In this document: positions 27,527 to 33,527 of the stretch, one piece after another
Position numbering within the stretch: the first letter of the stretch is position 1
How the letters are laid out: each line of letters begins with the position of its first letter
Source of the DNA: Rhodospirillales bacterium
GTDB taxonomy: Bacteria > Pseudomonadota > Alphaproteobacteria > Acetobacterales > Acetobacteraceae
Assembly (NCBI GenBank): GCA_028288785.1
Contig: JAQGHV010000107.1
Location: 1 to 33,527 of the forward strand
DNA length: 33,527 nt
Direction: 5' to 3'
Made by a program: the position numbers and the translations under genes
The notes under the pieces: model-generated
Told to the model about the DNA's origin: nothing
Seen by the model: the letters and a program-made list of their open reading frames with translations, nothing else
Databases searched by the model: none

Positions 27527-28263
27527 TGATCCGCATGATCCTGGTCGCCGCCATCCTGCTGCTGTTCGCGCTGCCGGCGCTGGCACAGAGCGTCGCGATC
27601 GATCTCGGCGCCGCCGCGGGACAGCCGGGCACGACATCTCGCCTGGTGCAGCTGACTGCACTGATCGGGCTTCTCTCGCTGGCCCCTTCCCTGCTGGTGA
27701 TGGGCACCGCATTTGCGCGCATCGTGATCGTGCTCGGCCTGCTGCGCAGCGCCATCGGTGCGCCGTCCATTCCGCCCAACCCGGTGCTGATCGGGCTCGC
27801 GCTGTTCCTCACCTTCTTCGTCATGGAGCCGGTCTTCCAGCAGGCCTGGACCGAGGGCCTGCTGCCGATGAGCGAAGGCCGCCTTGCCGAGCTGCCGGGC
27901 ATTCAGGCCGCCGCGGAACCCTTCCGCCGGTTCATGGCGGCGCATGTGCGTGAAGCCGACCTCTCACTGTTCCTCGAGCTCGGCAACCTACCAACACCGG
28001 AGGCAAACGCCCAGGCGCCGTGGCGCGCGCTGGTGCCGGCCTTCATGGTGAGCGAACTCAAGCGCGCCTTCGAGATCGGCTTCCTGATCTTCCTGCCGTT
28101 CCTCGTCATCGACATGGTCGTCGCCAGCATCCTGATGTCGCTGGGCATGATGATGCTGCCGCCGTCCGTCGTGGCGCTGCCGTTCAAGCTGGTATTCTTC
28201 GTCATCGTCGATGGCTGGAGGCTGCTCGCCGCCAGCCTGGTGCAGGGCTTCGCGACGGGCTAG
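27526..28263 (+). CDS. fliP: Flagellar export gate protein FliP
   Basis: An export-gate membrane protein of 245 residues with a cleavable-type N-terminal signal (MIRMILVAAILLLFALPALA) as known for FliP. Diagnostic blocks are MGTAFARIVIVLGLLRSAIG, PPNPVLIGLALFLTFFVM, and VPAFMVSELKRAFEIGF followed by IDMVVASILMSLGMMMLPP and LPFKLVFFVIVDGW. The start overlaps fliO; the longer frame from 26725 is not coding upstream. Its TAG stop overlaps the speE stop in a CTAG shared by the two convergent genes. Confidence 0.97.
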   Translation: MIRMILVAAILLLFALPALAQSVAIDLGAAAGQPGTTSRLVQLTALIGLLSLAPSLLVMGTAFARIVIVLGLLRSAIGAPSIPPNPVLIGLALFLTFFVMEPVFQQAWTEGLLPMSEGRLAELPGIQAAAEPFRRFMAAHVREADLSLFLELGNLPTPEANAQAPWRALVPAFMVSELKRAFEIGFLIFLPFLVIDMVVASILMSLGMMMLPPSVVALPFKLVFFVIVDGWRLLAASLVQGFATG

Positions 28264-29123
28264 GCGGAGAGCTGATCCTGGATGTAGGGCGGCAGCACGA
28301 AGGCGCTGGCCTGCATCTCCGGCGACCAATACTTCGTGGTGCCCAGCACCCCCGCCGCGGCTGCACGCGAGCGCAGCAACCCCGGTGCCAGCTCACGCAT
28401 TCCCGCCGCCTTTGCCGACCAGCCCAGCGTCATGAAGCCACCGACATAGGTCGGCACCGCCGCGACATAGGCCGACACATCAGCGAAGAATTTTCCCCGG
28501 CGCAGGCTCGTCTCTCGGAGCTCCTCGGCCTGCATGAAGGGCACGCCGCACTGGTTCACCAACACGCCCGACGGCGTCAGCAGCCGCGCGCAATTCGCGT
28601 AGAAATCATCGGTGAACAGCACCTCGCCAACACCGATCGGGTCGGTACTGTCGACGATTACCACGTCGAAACTCGCATCGGCGGCGCGCTGCACATAGTC
28701 GATGCCGTCACCCACGATGACCTCGGCGCGCGGATCATCCCAGGCATCGCCGCCGATCGCCGGCAGGAACTCGCGCGCGAGGCGGATAACCTCGCCGTCG
28801 ATCTCGACCATCACGGCGCGGGTCACCGTGCGGTGCTGCAGCACGCGCTTCAGCACACCACCATCGCCAGCGCCGATGATCAGCACGCGTGACGCCTCGC
28901 CATGGGCGAGTAGCGGCACATGCACGATCATCTCCTGATAGACGAACTCATCCGCCTCGGTGATCTGCACGACGCCGTCGAGCAGCATCACACGGCCATG
29001 CATCTCGCTGTCGAATACCATGATGTCCTGGAAATCGGAGCGCGTGCGGGCGAGTTCGCGAACCACGCGGAAGCGCTGGCCCCAGGCCGGGTAGAGGGTT
29101 TCGTTCACCCAGGAATCGGTCAT
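28260..29123 (-). CDS. speE: Polyamine aminopropyltransferase (spermidine synthase)
   Basis: Transfers an aminopropyl group from decarboxylated SAM to putrescine, giving spermidine; 287 residues, normal length. The cofactor motif is IIGAGDGGVLKRVL (GAGDGG at 84-89). The active-site segment VIVDSTDPIGVGEVLF and upstream VVQITEADEFVYQEM are characteristic. ATG at 29123 gives MTDSWVNETLYPAW, a typical N-terminus; the longer frame from 29174 runs through a hairpin. Upstream on the same strand is speD, which makes the decarboxylated SAM. The stop overlaps that of fliP. Confidence 0.96.
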   Translation of the reverse strand: MTDSWVNETLYPAWGQRFRVVRELARTRSDFQDIMVFDSEMHGRVMLLDGVVQITEADEFVYQEMIVHVPLLAHGEASRVLIIGAGDGGVLKRVLQHRTVTRAVMVEIDGEVIRLAREFLPAIGGDAWDDPRAEVIVGDGIDYVQRAADASFDVVIVDSTDPIGVGEVLFTDDFYANCARLLTPSGVLVNQCGVPFMQAEELRETSLRRGKFFADVSAYVAAVPTYVGGFMTLGWSAKAAGMRELAPGLLRSRAAAAGVLGTTKYWSPEMQASAFVLPPYIQDQLSA

Positions 29124-29145
29124 GAGCGGCCTCGCAAAAGAAAGG

Positions 29146-29190
29146 CCGGGGACAGGAATTTCCCCGGACCTCAATCTTTTATTTTTGTCT
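29146..29190. repeat. Palindromic intergenic hairpin between speD and speE with flanking T/A tract
   Basis: A 7-bp stem (CCGGGGA / TCCCCGG, 29146-29152 with 29161-29167) followed on the plus strand by ATCTTTTATTTTTGTCT. On the minus strand, the direction of speD to speE transcription, it is followed by CCTTTCTTTTG. It could act as a partial terminator or RNA-stabilising hairpin. It shares layout with the terminator at 1909-1950, and the 13-mer AGAAAGGCCGGGG with the start of the large palindrome near 9191. Confidence 0.6.
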
Positions 29191-29244
29191 GTTTGGACCT
29201 GATGCGCGGGTACCGACGGTCATTTTTTGTGACCGTCGATGGCG

Positions 29245-29697
29245 CTAGCCGATCAGGCCGCGCTTGTGCTCAGCGAGCTGCACGCGCTCCGGCAGGAAGC
29301 CGCGCTTCAAGGCGGACAGCGCCTTGTAGGGGTTGCAGTCGCCGCAGACGAAGATGTCCAGCGCCGCGTAATCGCGTTCCGGCCAAGTGTGGATGGAGAC
29401 ATGGCTCTCCGCCAACACCAGCACGCCGGAGACACCGCCATTCGGTGAGAAATGGTGGAAATGACCGTGCAGAATCGTGGCGCCCGTGGCGATTGCCGCC
29501 TCGCGCAGCACGCTATCGATATGCTCGGGATCACCAAGATTGGTGGCCCCCCACAGATCGATGATCAGGTGCGTACCCGCATAACGCACACCATCTCGGA
29601 AAACGAAGTAATCCTTCGCCTCCACCGAGCGGGACTCATCACTCTGGGCTTCGCTCGGCGCATCCGAGACCATCCCCAGTTGGACGAGAGCTTCCAT
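29245..29697 (-). CDS. speD: S-adenosylmethionine decarboxylase proenzyme
   Basis: A pyruvoyl enzyme that makes the aminopropyl donor for spermidine synthesis; 150 residues, bacterial class 1B type. The self-cleavage site is Glu97-Ser98 within AESHVSIHTWPE; Ser98 becomes the pyruvoyl group. His103 and Cys118 (DIFVCGDC) match the other conserved processing and catalytic residues. N-terminal extension of about 25 residues is rich in Ser/Glu/Ala. ATG at 29697 has GGAAGGAG 9 nt upstream. It lies 121 bp before speE. Confidence 0.95.
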   Translation of the reverse strand: MEALVQLGMVSDAPSEAQSDESRSVEAKDYFVFRDGVRYAGTHLIIDLWGATNLGDPEHIDSVLREAAIATGATILHGHFHHFSPNGGVSGVLVLAESHVSIHTWPERDYAALDIFVCGDCNPYKALSALKRGFLPERVQLAEHKRGLIG

Positions 29698-29755
29698 AGC
29701 TTGGGCTCCTTCCAGCCAGCAGATGACCAACACAACAACAGGTCAACGGGCCGCG

Positions 29756-29784
29756 CATATGGGGCAATCAGAGCAGTACCGCAA
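29756..29784 (-). promoter_or_regulatory. Weak candidate speD promoter
   Basis: On the minus strand TTGCGG and CATATG are separated by 17 nt, about 60 bp upstream of the speD start. The -10 match is poor, so this is only a suggestion. Confidence 0.25.
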
Positions 29785-29803
29785 GAGAAATTCCGGTGAT
29801 GTG

Positions 29804-29834
29804 ACCGAAAATTCTTCGGTTACCCCCTCGGGGG
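29804..29834. other. Two adjacent hairpins in the speD upstream / TPR gene downstream region
   Basis: ACCGAA-AATTC-TTCGGT (29804-29820, perfect 6-bp stem) and CCCCC-TC-GGGGG (29823-29834). They lie in the 200-bp gap between the end of the TPR lipoprotein gene and speD. No T-tract follows on the minus strand. They may end the upstream transcript or sit in the speD leader; neither is shown. Confidence 0.4.
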
Positions 29835-29897
29835 CGCGCGTCACTCCGCTTGTTTCCCCCCGTAACCGCGGGAAACTTCACCGGTCGGTAGGGCTAT

Positions 29898-32800
29898 TCA
29901 GAACAAACCCTGCGCCGAAAGCCGGCCCGGCAGGGCGCGGAATAGGTCGAGCTCGCGTCCCAGGCGCCGAACATCTGCGATACCGCGCATCGGATCCGAT
30001 ACGAAGAGGACGAAGACGTCAGCGACCGGCCCCTGCCCCATGCGGCCAGCAACCTGTGCGGCGAGCGACGCGAGTGCGGCCGTCTCTCCAGCCAGCGCGT
30101 GGAACGCCGCGAGCCGTGCCACATCGCGCCGCAGTGCCGGATCAAATGCGCCCTCGCCCGGCGGGAATTCTTCCGCCAAATGCTCGCGAAGCGCAGCGGC
30201 CGCGCCGGCCCAGTCCTGTGCATCGGCGCGGATCGCAGCAAGCGTGGTGCGGCCCTCCGCGCCAAGCCCCGCGAGCAGTGCCTCGGCCGCTCGGCGCTCG
30301 CCAGTCGCGACCAGCGCTTGCGCACGCAGCAAGGCGCGCGCCGTCACGAGCGGCGGTGGCAGTTCCGGCAGACTGCTGGCATCGAGGGCGGCCAGTGCGC
30401 CCGCGCCATCCCGCTCGACCAGCCGCAGCTCGGCGATGCGGGTGCCGTGGCGCGCGCGACCCTCGCGCGTCGCGGCGCCATCGGCCGCCTCCTGCAGCAG
30501 CGCAATGGCGCGCTCGGGCAGGTCCATGGTGATCAGGCGCTCGGCCAGAAGTGCGAGGGTTTCGGCGCCTTCGAGCGCAGGTGGCAACAGGTCCCGGTGC
30601 AGTTCGAAAAGGGTGAGCGCGGCAATGGGTGGTTCGTGCAGGATGGCTTCGGTGAAGCTCGCGGCGATGTCGGGGCGAAGCCGGGTCGCCTGTTCGGGGA
30701 ACTGCGCCGCGGTTTCGCGCAGCATGTCGAAGGCGGCGCGCGGCTGGCCGGCCGCGCGGCGGAGCGTCGCGATGCGTCGGCGTAGCGCCAACTCTTCGGC
30801 GTCACCGCGCCAGGCGAAGATGGAGCGGTCGAGCGCGTCGGCCGCGGCCTTCTGGTCGATCTCACCGACGGCAAGGCGCAACTCGGCCAGGCGCCGCATC
30901 GCTCGCGCCCGCGCAGGGCGATCGGGACTTTCCACCAAGGCTGCGTATTGCCGAATTGCATCGGCGGTCTCACCATCGGTTTCGCTGAGCCGGGCGCGGG
31001 CGTAGCCATGCGGCGCGGTCTCGGGCAGCGCGGCAAGCAGCCGGCGGGTCGATGCCACCGCGTCACTCTCGGCGAGCGCCAGGGTCGCCATGGGCAGCAA
31101 GCGTTGCCGCAGCCCTTCCGGATAGGAAAACAGCAGCGCCAGGCCGGGCGCGAGGTCCGAAGCGGCGAGGTTGGGATCGCCGCGCGCCGCCGTCAGCAAG
31201 CCGCGCCAGAGCAGCACCTCGTCGCTCGGCGGCACGCGTGCATCCTCGATCGTGGCGGCATCGCCCAGGCGGCCAGCGAGCAGAGCCGCCGCACCATGCG
31301 CCAGCAGCAGGCGAGGGTCGCCACGCAGCCGCGGATCCTCCTGCAGAGCGAGCGCGGCCATCGCCTGCGCCTCATGCGGCATGCCCAGTGCCAGCAGCGT
31401 CTCCGCCGCGTCGCGCCGCATGCCACCGCGAGCGAGCGGCAAGGTGGTGGCGATGGCGCCCTGCTGCGCGCGCAGCCGCCCCAGCAGGGCCTCCACCGGG
31501 AGGACCGCCAAATTGAGCAGGCGGGTGAGGCGCGCCGCCTCCGCCGTCAGGTCGAGGCCGCCCGGCGTCGCGAGGCGCAGGGAGCCGCCGGGCATCGTGA
31601 GGGCAAAGCGACCAGGCAGGCTGCGCAGCGCGACGCGATCGCTCCGCGCAAGAATAGCAGCACCTTGGCGTGTCGGCAGCACCTCGAATTCAGTGAGGCG
31701 CCAGGCGGCGGCGTGGGCTTGGCCCGGCACCGCCAGCGTCCCGACCAGCAGGGGCGACCCAGTCTCGGGGTCTTCCATGGCGAGGACGCGGCCGCCGCCC
31801 TCGATGCCGATGACGAGGCGCGCGGGTGGGCCGGGTTCGGCCTCGGCCATGATTGGGCGGCGGCGCGGCCCAGGACGGCGGGGCGTGCCGGATTCCACCT
31901 CCAGCACCCAGGCATCGCCCTCGCGGCGCGGCTCGATGGCCGTGCCATCGGGGAGGGGAACCAGCAGCACGACGCCATCGGGGAGGGTCCAGCTCTGCGC
32001 GGCGCCGAAGGCCGCATCGTCCCGAAGCTGGCCAAGATCCAGCGCGCCGGGGGCGTCGAAGACAGCCAGCACGGCGTCGCCGCGCCGGAACACCGCGGCG
32101 CCAGTGCCAGGGGGCATGGGGAGCGCGACGCTGCGCCCGGGGGAGAGCAGGCGGACGCTGACGCTGGCCGGTTCGGACCGCGCACCGGACGGAAGTGGCA
32201 GGGCTGTGACCGGCGGCGCCGGCGCCGGCATGACGACGACCTCTGGCGAGGGCGACACCGTCCGCGGCGCCGGTGGAAGGGGTAGGAGGATGGCGGGAGA
32301 AGCAGGTGGCGGCGTCGCGGAGGCTTGGGGAGGTGATGGTAATCGCGCACCAGACGGGGGCTGAGGGGGCGAAGGCGTTTGCGCGGCGGTAAGACCAGCG
32401 GGTGGCACCGCCGAAGGGGACGCTGGAGTTTGCGCGCCAGCTGGTGGAGGCGTTCGCGCCGAGGCTGGCGACCTAGACGACACTGGTGTTCTTACGGCTC
32501 GCGCACGCGGCGGAGTGCGCGGCGGAAGCGCCCCTCGAACCTGGCGACGCGGGCCAGGCGAGGACCTAACCGGCGGTGGCACCGCTTGTGACGGAGCTGG
32601 CGACGATGAAGGCGACGCGACCGTCGCCGCTCGCGGTGACGGAGATGCAGCCTCGCGGACCGAGGGCTCGCCTGCCGGCAGCACAGGCTCCGAAGAGGCA
32701 TCCGCCAGAACCGTTGCCGTCGGCAGCGACGGACCGGAAGATGGCTCGATTGCTGGCCGGGGCGGTGTAAGCACCGGGACCACCGCTCGCCTTGGAGACG

Positions 32801-33071
32801 ATGCCGGTACCGTGCCTGCGGCACGAGCCGGCGGTGATGCGAGCACCGGGACTGCGGTGGAACGCAGTACCGGCCCGGATGGTGGCTCGGCAGCAATCTG
32901 CGCCGACGATACCGTCACCGAGGCCCGCTCCGACGCCGCAGTCACTGCGGCCCCAGACTGTGACCACACCTCCGGCACAAAGCCGCACGCACCCAGCAGA
33001 GCCATGGCAACGAGTCGCGCCCCTGCCCGCCCCTGTCCAGCCAACCGGCCCATGCCCATCCCCCGCTTCAC
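29898..33071 (-). CDS. Large proline-rich TPR-type lipoprotein next to motE
   Basis: A 1057-residue protein not matching a named family I can give. The N-terminus has a hydrophobic signal with a lipobox (MALLGAC, Cys29), so it is probably a lipoprotein in the periplasm or outer membrane. Residues ~60-300 are low-complexity Pro/Ala/Ser with many P-S-P and P-P runs. Residues ~300-520 look beta-rich (LLSPGRSVALPMPPGTGAAVFRR is part). From ~545 to the end it is an Ala/Leu helical repeat array consistent with degenerate TPRs (DAAETLLALGMPHEAQAMAALALQ). GTG at 33071 overlaps the motE stop as GTGA; ATG at 33059 is the alternative. Coupling to motE suggests a motility role, possibly like rhizobial MotC, but no homology to MotC is claimed. 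Confidence 0.8.
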   Translation of the reverse strand: MKRGMGMGRLAGQGRAGARLVAMALLGACGFVPEVWSQSGAAVTAASERASVTVSSAQIAAEPPSGPVLRSTAVPVLASPPARAAGTVPASSPRRAVVPVLTPPRPAIEPSSGPSLPTATVLADASSEPVLPAGEPSVREAASPSPRAATVASPSSSPAPSQAVPPPVRSSPGPRRQVRGALPPRTPPRARAVRTPVSSRSPASARTPPPAGAQTPASPSAVPPAGLTAAQTPSPPQPPSGARLPSPPQASATPPPASPAILLPLPPAPRTVSPSPEVVVMPAPAPPVTALPLPSGARSEPASVSVRLLSPGRSVALPMPPGTGAAVFRRGDAVLAVFDAPGALDLGQLRDDAAFGAAQSWTLPDGVVLLVPLPDGTAIEPRREGDAWVLEVESGTPRRPGPRRRPIMAEAEPGPPARLVIGIEGGGRVLAMEDPETGSPLLVGTLAVPGQAHAAAWRLTEFEVLPTRQGAAILARSDRVALRSLPGRFALTMPGGSLRLATPGGLDLTAEAARLTRLLNLAVLPVEALLGRLRAQQGAIATTLPLARGGMRRDAAETLLALGMPHEAQAMAALALQEDPRLRGDPRLLLAHGAAALLAGRLGDAATIEDARVPPSDEVLLWRGLLTAARGDPNLAASDLAPGLALLFSYPEGLRQRLLPMATLALAESDAVASTRRLLAALPETAPHGYARARLSETDGETADAIRQYAALVESPDRPARARAMRRLAELRLAVGEIDQKAAADALDRSIFAWRGDAEELALRRRIATLRRAAGQPRAAFDMLRETAAQFPEQATRLRPDIAASFTEAILHEPPIAALTLFELHRDLLPPALEGAETLALLAERLITMDLPERAIALLQEAADGAATREGRARHGTRIAELRLVERDGAGALAALDASSLPELPPPLVTARALLRAQALVATGERRAAEALLAGLGAEGRTTLAAIRADAQDWAGAAAALREHLAEEFPPGEGAFDPALRRDVARLAAFHALAGETAALASLAAQVAGRMGQGPVADVFVLFVSDPMRGIADVRRLGRELDLFRALPGRLSAQGLF

Positions 33072-33527
33072 TCGTTCGGGTTACGCTGCGCCCGGTGGCG
33101 CGCGAGTTCGGTGGTCAGTTGCCGAGCGCGCTCCGGGCGCATCGCGCCAAGCACCGGCGCCGCTTTCCGCTCGCCCATCCGGTCCATCACCTGCACCAGC
33201 ACGGGCATTTCCAGATCGTCGAAGATCGCCGCCGCGTCGCGCGGACGCATACCTTCGTACACGCGCACCAAGCCGCGCCAACCGGCATCGTCGCGTTCGC
33301 CACGGCTGCGTTCGAGGGCCTCCAGCCGGTCTCGCATGGTGACGAGTTCAGCGACACGGGTCTGCAACCGGCGCTCGGCGGCGGCGAACATCACCTCGCG
33401 AACCACTAACGCCTGCTCCCGCTGGTCGATCCCGGCGCGACGCTCGCGCAGGGCGTCGAGGACGGCGCGTTCGGCTGCCACGGCCGGGTCCGGCGGGGCT
33501 GCGGCCGCAGCCGGCGGCGCGGGCGCG
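33068..33527 (-). CDS. MotE-type flagellar protein (MgtE_N-like domain), 5' part outside window
   Basis: The C-terminal ~152 codons of a gene that continues past the right edge. The first visible residues are an Ala/Pro linker (APAPPAAAAAPPDPA), then a charged coiled coil (RRAGIDQREQALVVREVMF through LVTMRDRLEALERS). A C-terminal MgtE N-terminal-like domain follows (VYEGMRPRDAAAIFDDLEMPVLVQVM, then DRMGERKAAPVLGAM). This layout, normally preceded by one membrane helix, is that of MotE-like proteins of alphaproteobacterial flagellar clusters. GTG at 33481 could start a shorter product, but the linker continues upstream in frame, so the true start is outside. It overlaps the TPR lipoprotein start by 4 nt. 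Confidence 0.85.
   Translation of the reverse strand, partial: APAPPAAAAAPPDPAVAAERAVLDALRERRAGIDQREQALVVREVMFAAAERRLQTRVAELVTMRDRLEALERSRGERDDAGWRGLVRVYEGMRPRDAAAIFDDLEMPVLVQVMDRMGERKAAPVLGAMRPERARQLTTELARHRAQRNPNE

Overview
The window is high-GC chromosomal DNA from an alphaproteobacterium, most likely Rhodospirillales/Acetobacteraceae (Roseomonas-like). This is an inference from the GC-rich codon use, the tripartite-tricarboxylate (Bug-type) receptors, the hydantoinase genes, and the order flhB / CckA-like kinase / recA. About 30 protein genes are visible. Most are packed into operons joined by 1-4 nt stop/start overlaps (ATGA, GTGA, TGATG). No tRNA, rRNA, CRISPR array, transposase or prophage gene was seen.

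Region 1 (1-9182) is amide and hydantoin metabolism. An N-acyl-D-amino-acid deacylase is cut by the left edge and is divergent from a secreted serine hydrolase that ends at a good intrinsic terminator. On the minus strand an operon runs M20 amidohydrolase (N-carbamoyl-amino-acid/allantoate type) > hyuA > glycosyltransferase > hyuB. The glycosyltransferase is the surprise: a GT2 domain fused to a GT4 domain sits between the two hydantoinase subunit genes, and a single-base frameshift splits it in two.

Region 2 (9183-20461) is accessory catabolism and uptake. A 288-bp imperfect inverted repeat fills the only gap longer than 300 bp. After it come an atypical SDR and a divergent operon (D-2-hydroxyacid dehydrogenase, flavin reductase-like protein, Bug receptor). 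Next is a minus-strand five-gene operon (quinone oxidoreductase > SDR > SAF-domain oxidoreductase > DMT exporter > alpha/beta hydrolase). Two further orphan periplasmic receptors follow, one Leu/Ile/Val type and one Bug type. No permease gene for any of the three receptors is in the window.

Region 3 (20602-33527) is conserved housekeeping and motility. recA has an SOS-box-like site upstream. Above it are a soluble CckA-like hybrid histidine kinase and the flagellar export and rod block flgB-flgC-fliE-fliQ-fliR-flhB on the minus strand. Divergent from flgB are a small uncharacterised gene, fliO and fliP. speE meets fliP tail to tail with overlapping stops, and speD lies upstream of speE. The right end holds a 1057-residue proline-rich TPR lipoprotein, translationally coupled to a MotE-type (MgtE_N domain) flagellar gene that runs off the edge.

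The points most worth following are the frameshifted GT2-GT4 fusion inside the hyu operon, the large composite palindrome and its relatives at other gene borders, and the MotE / TPR-lipoprotein pair as a possible motor-associated periplasmic system.
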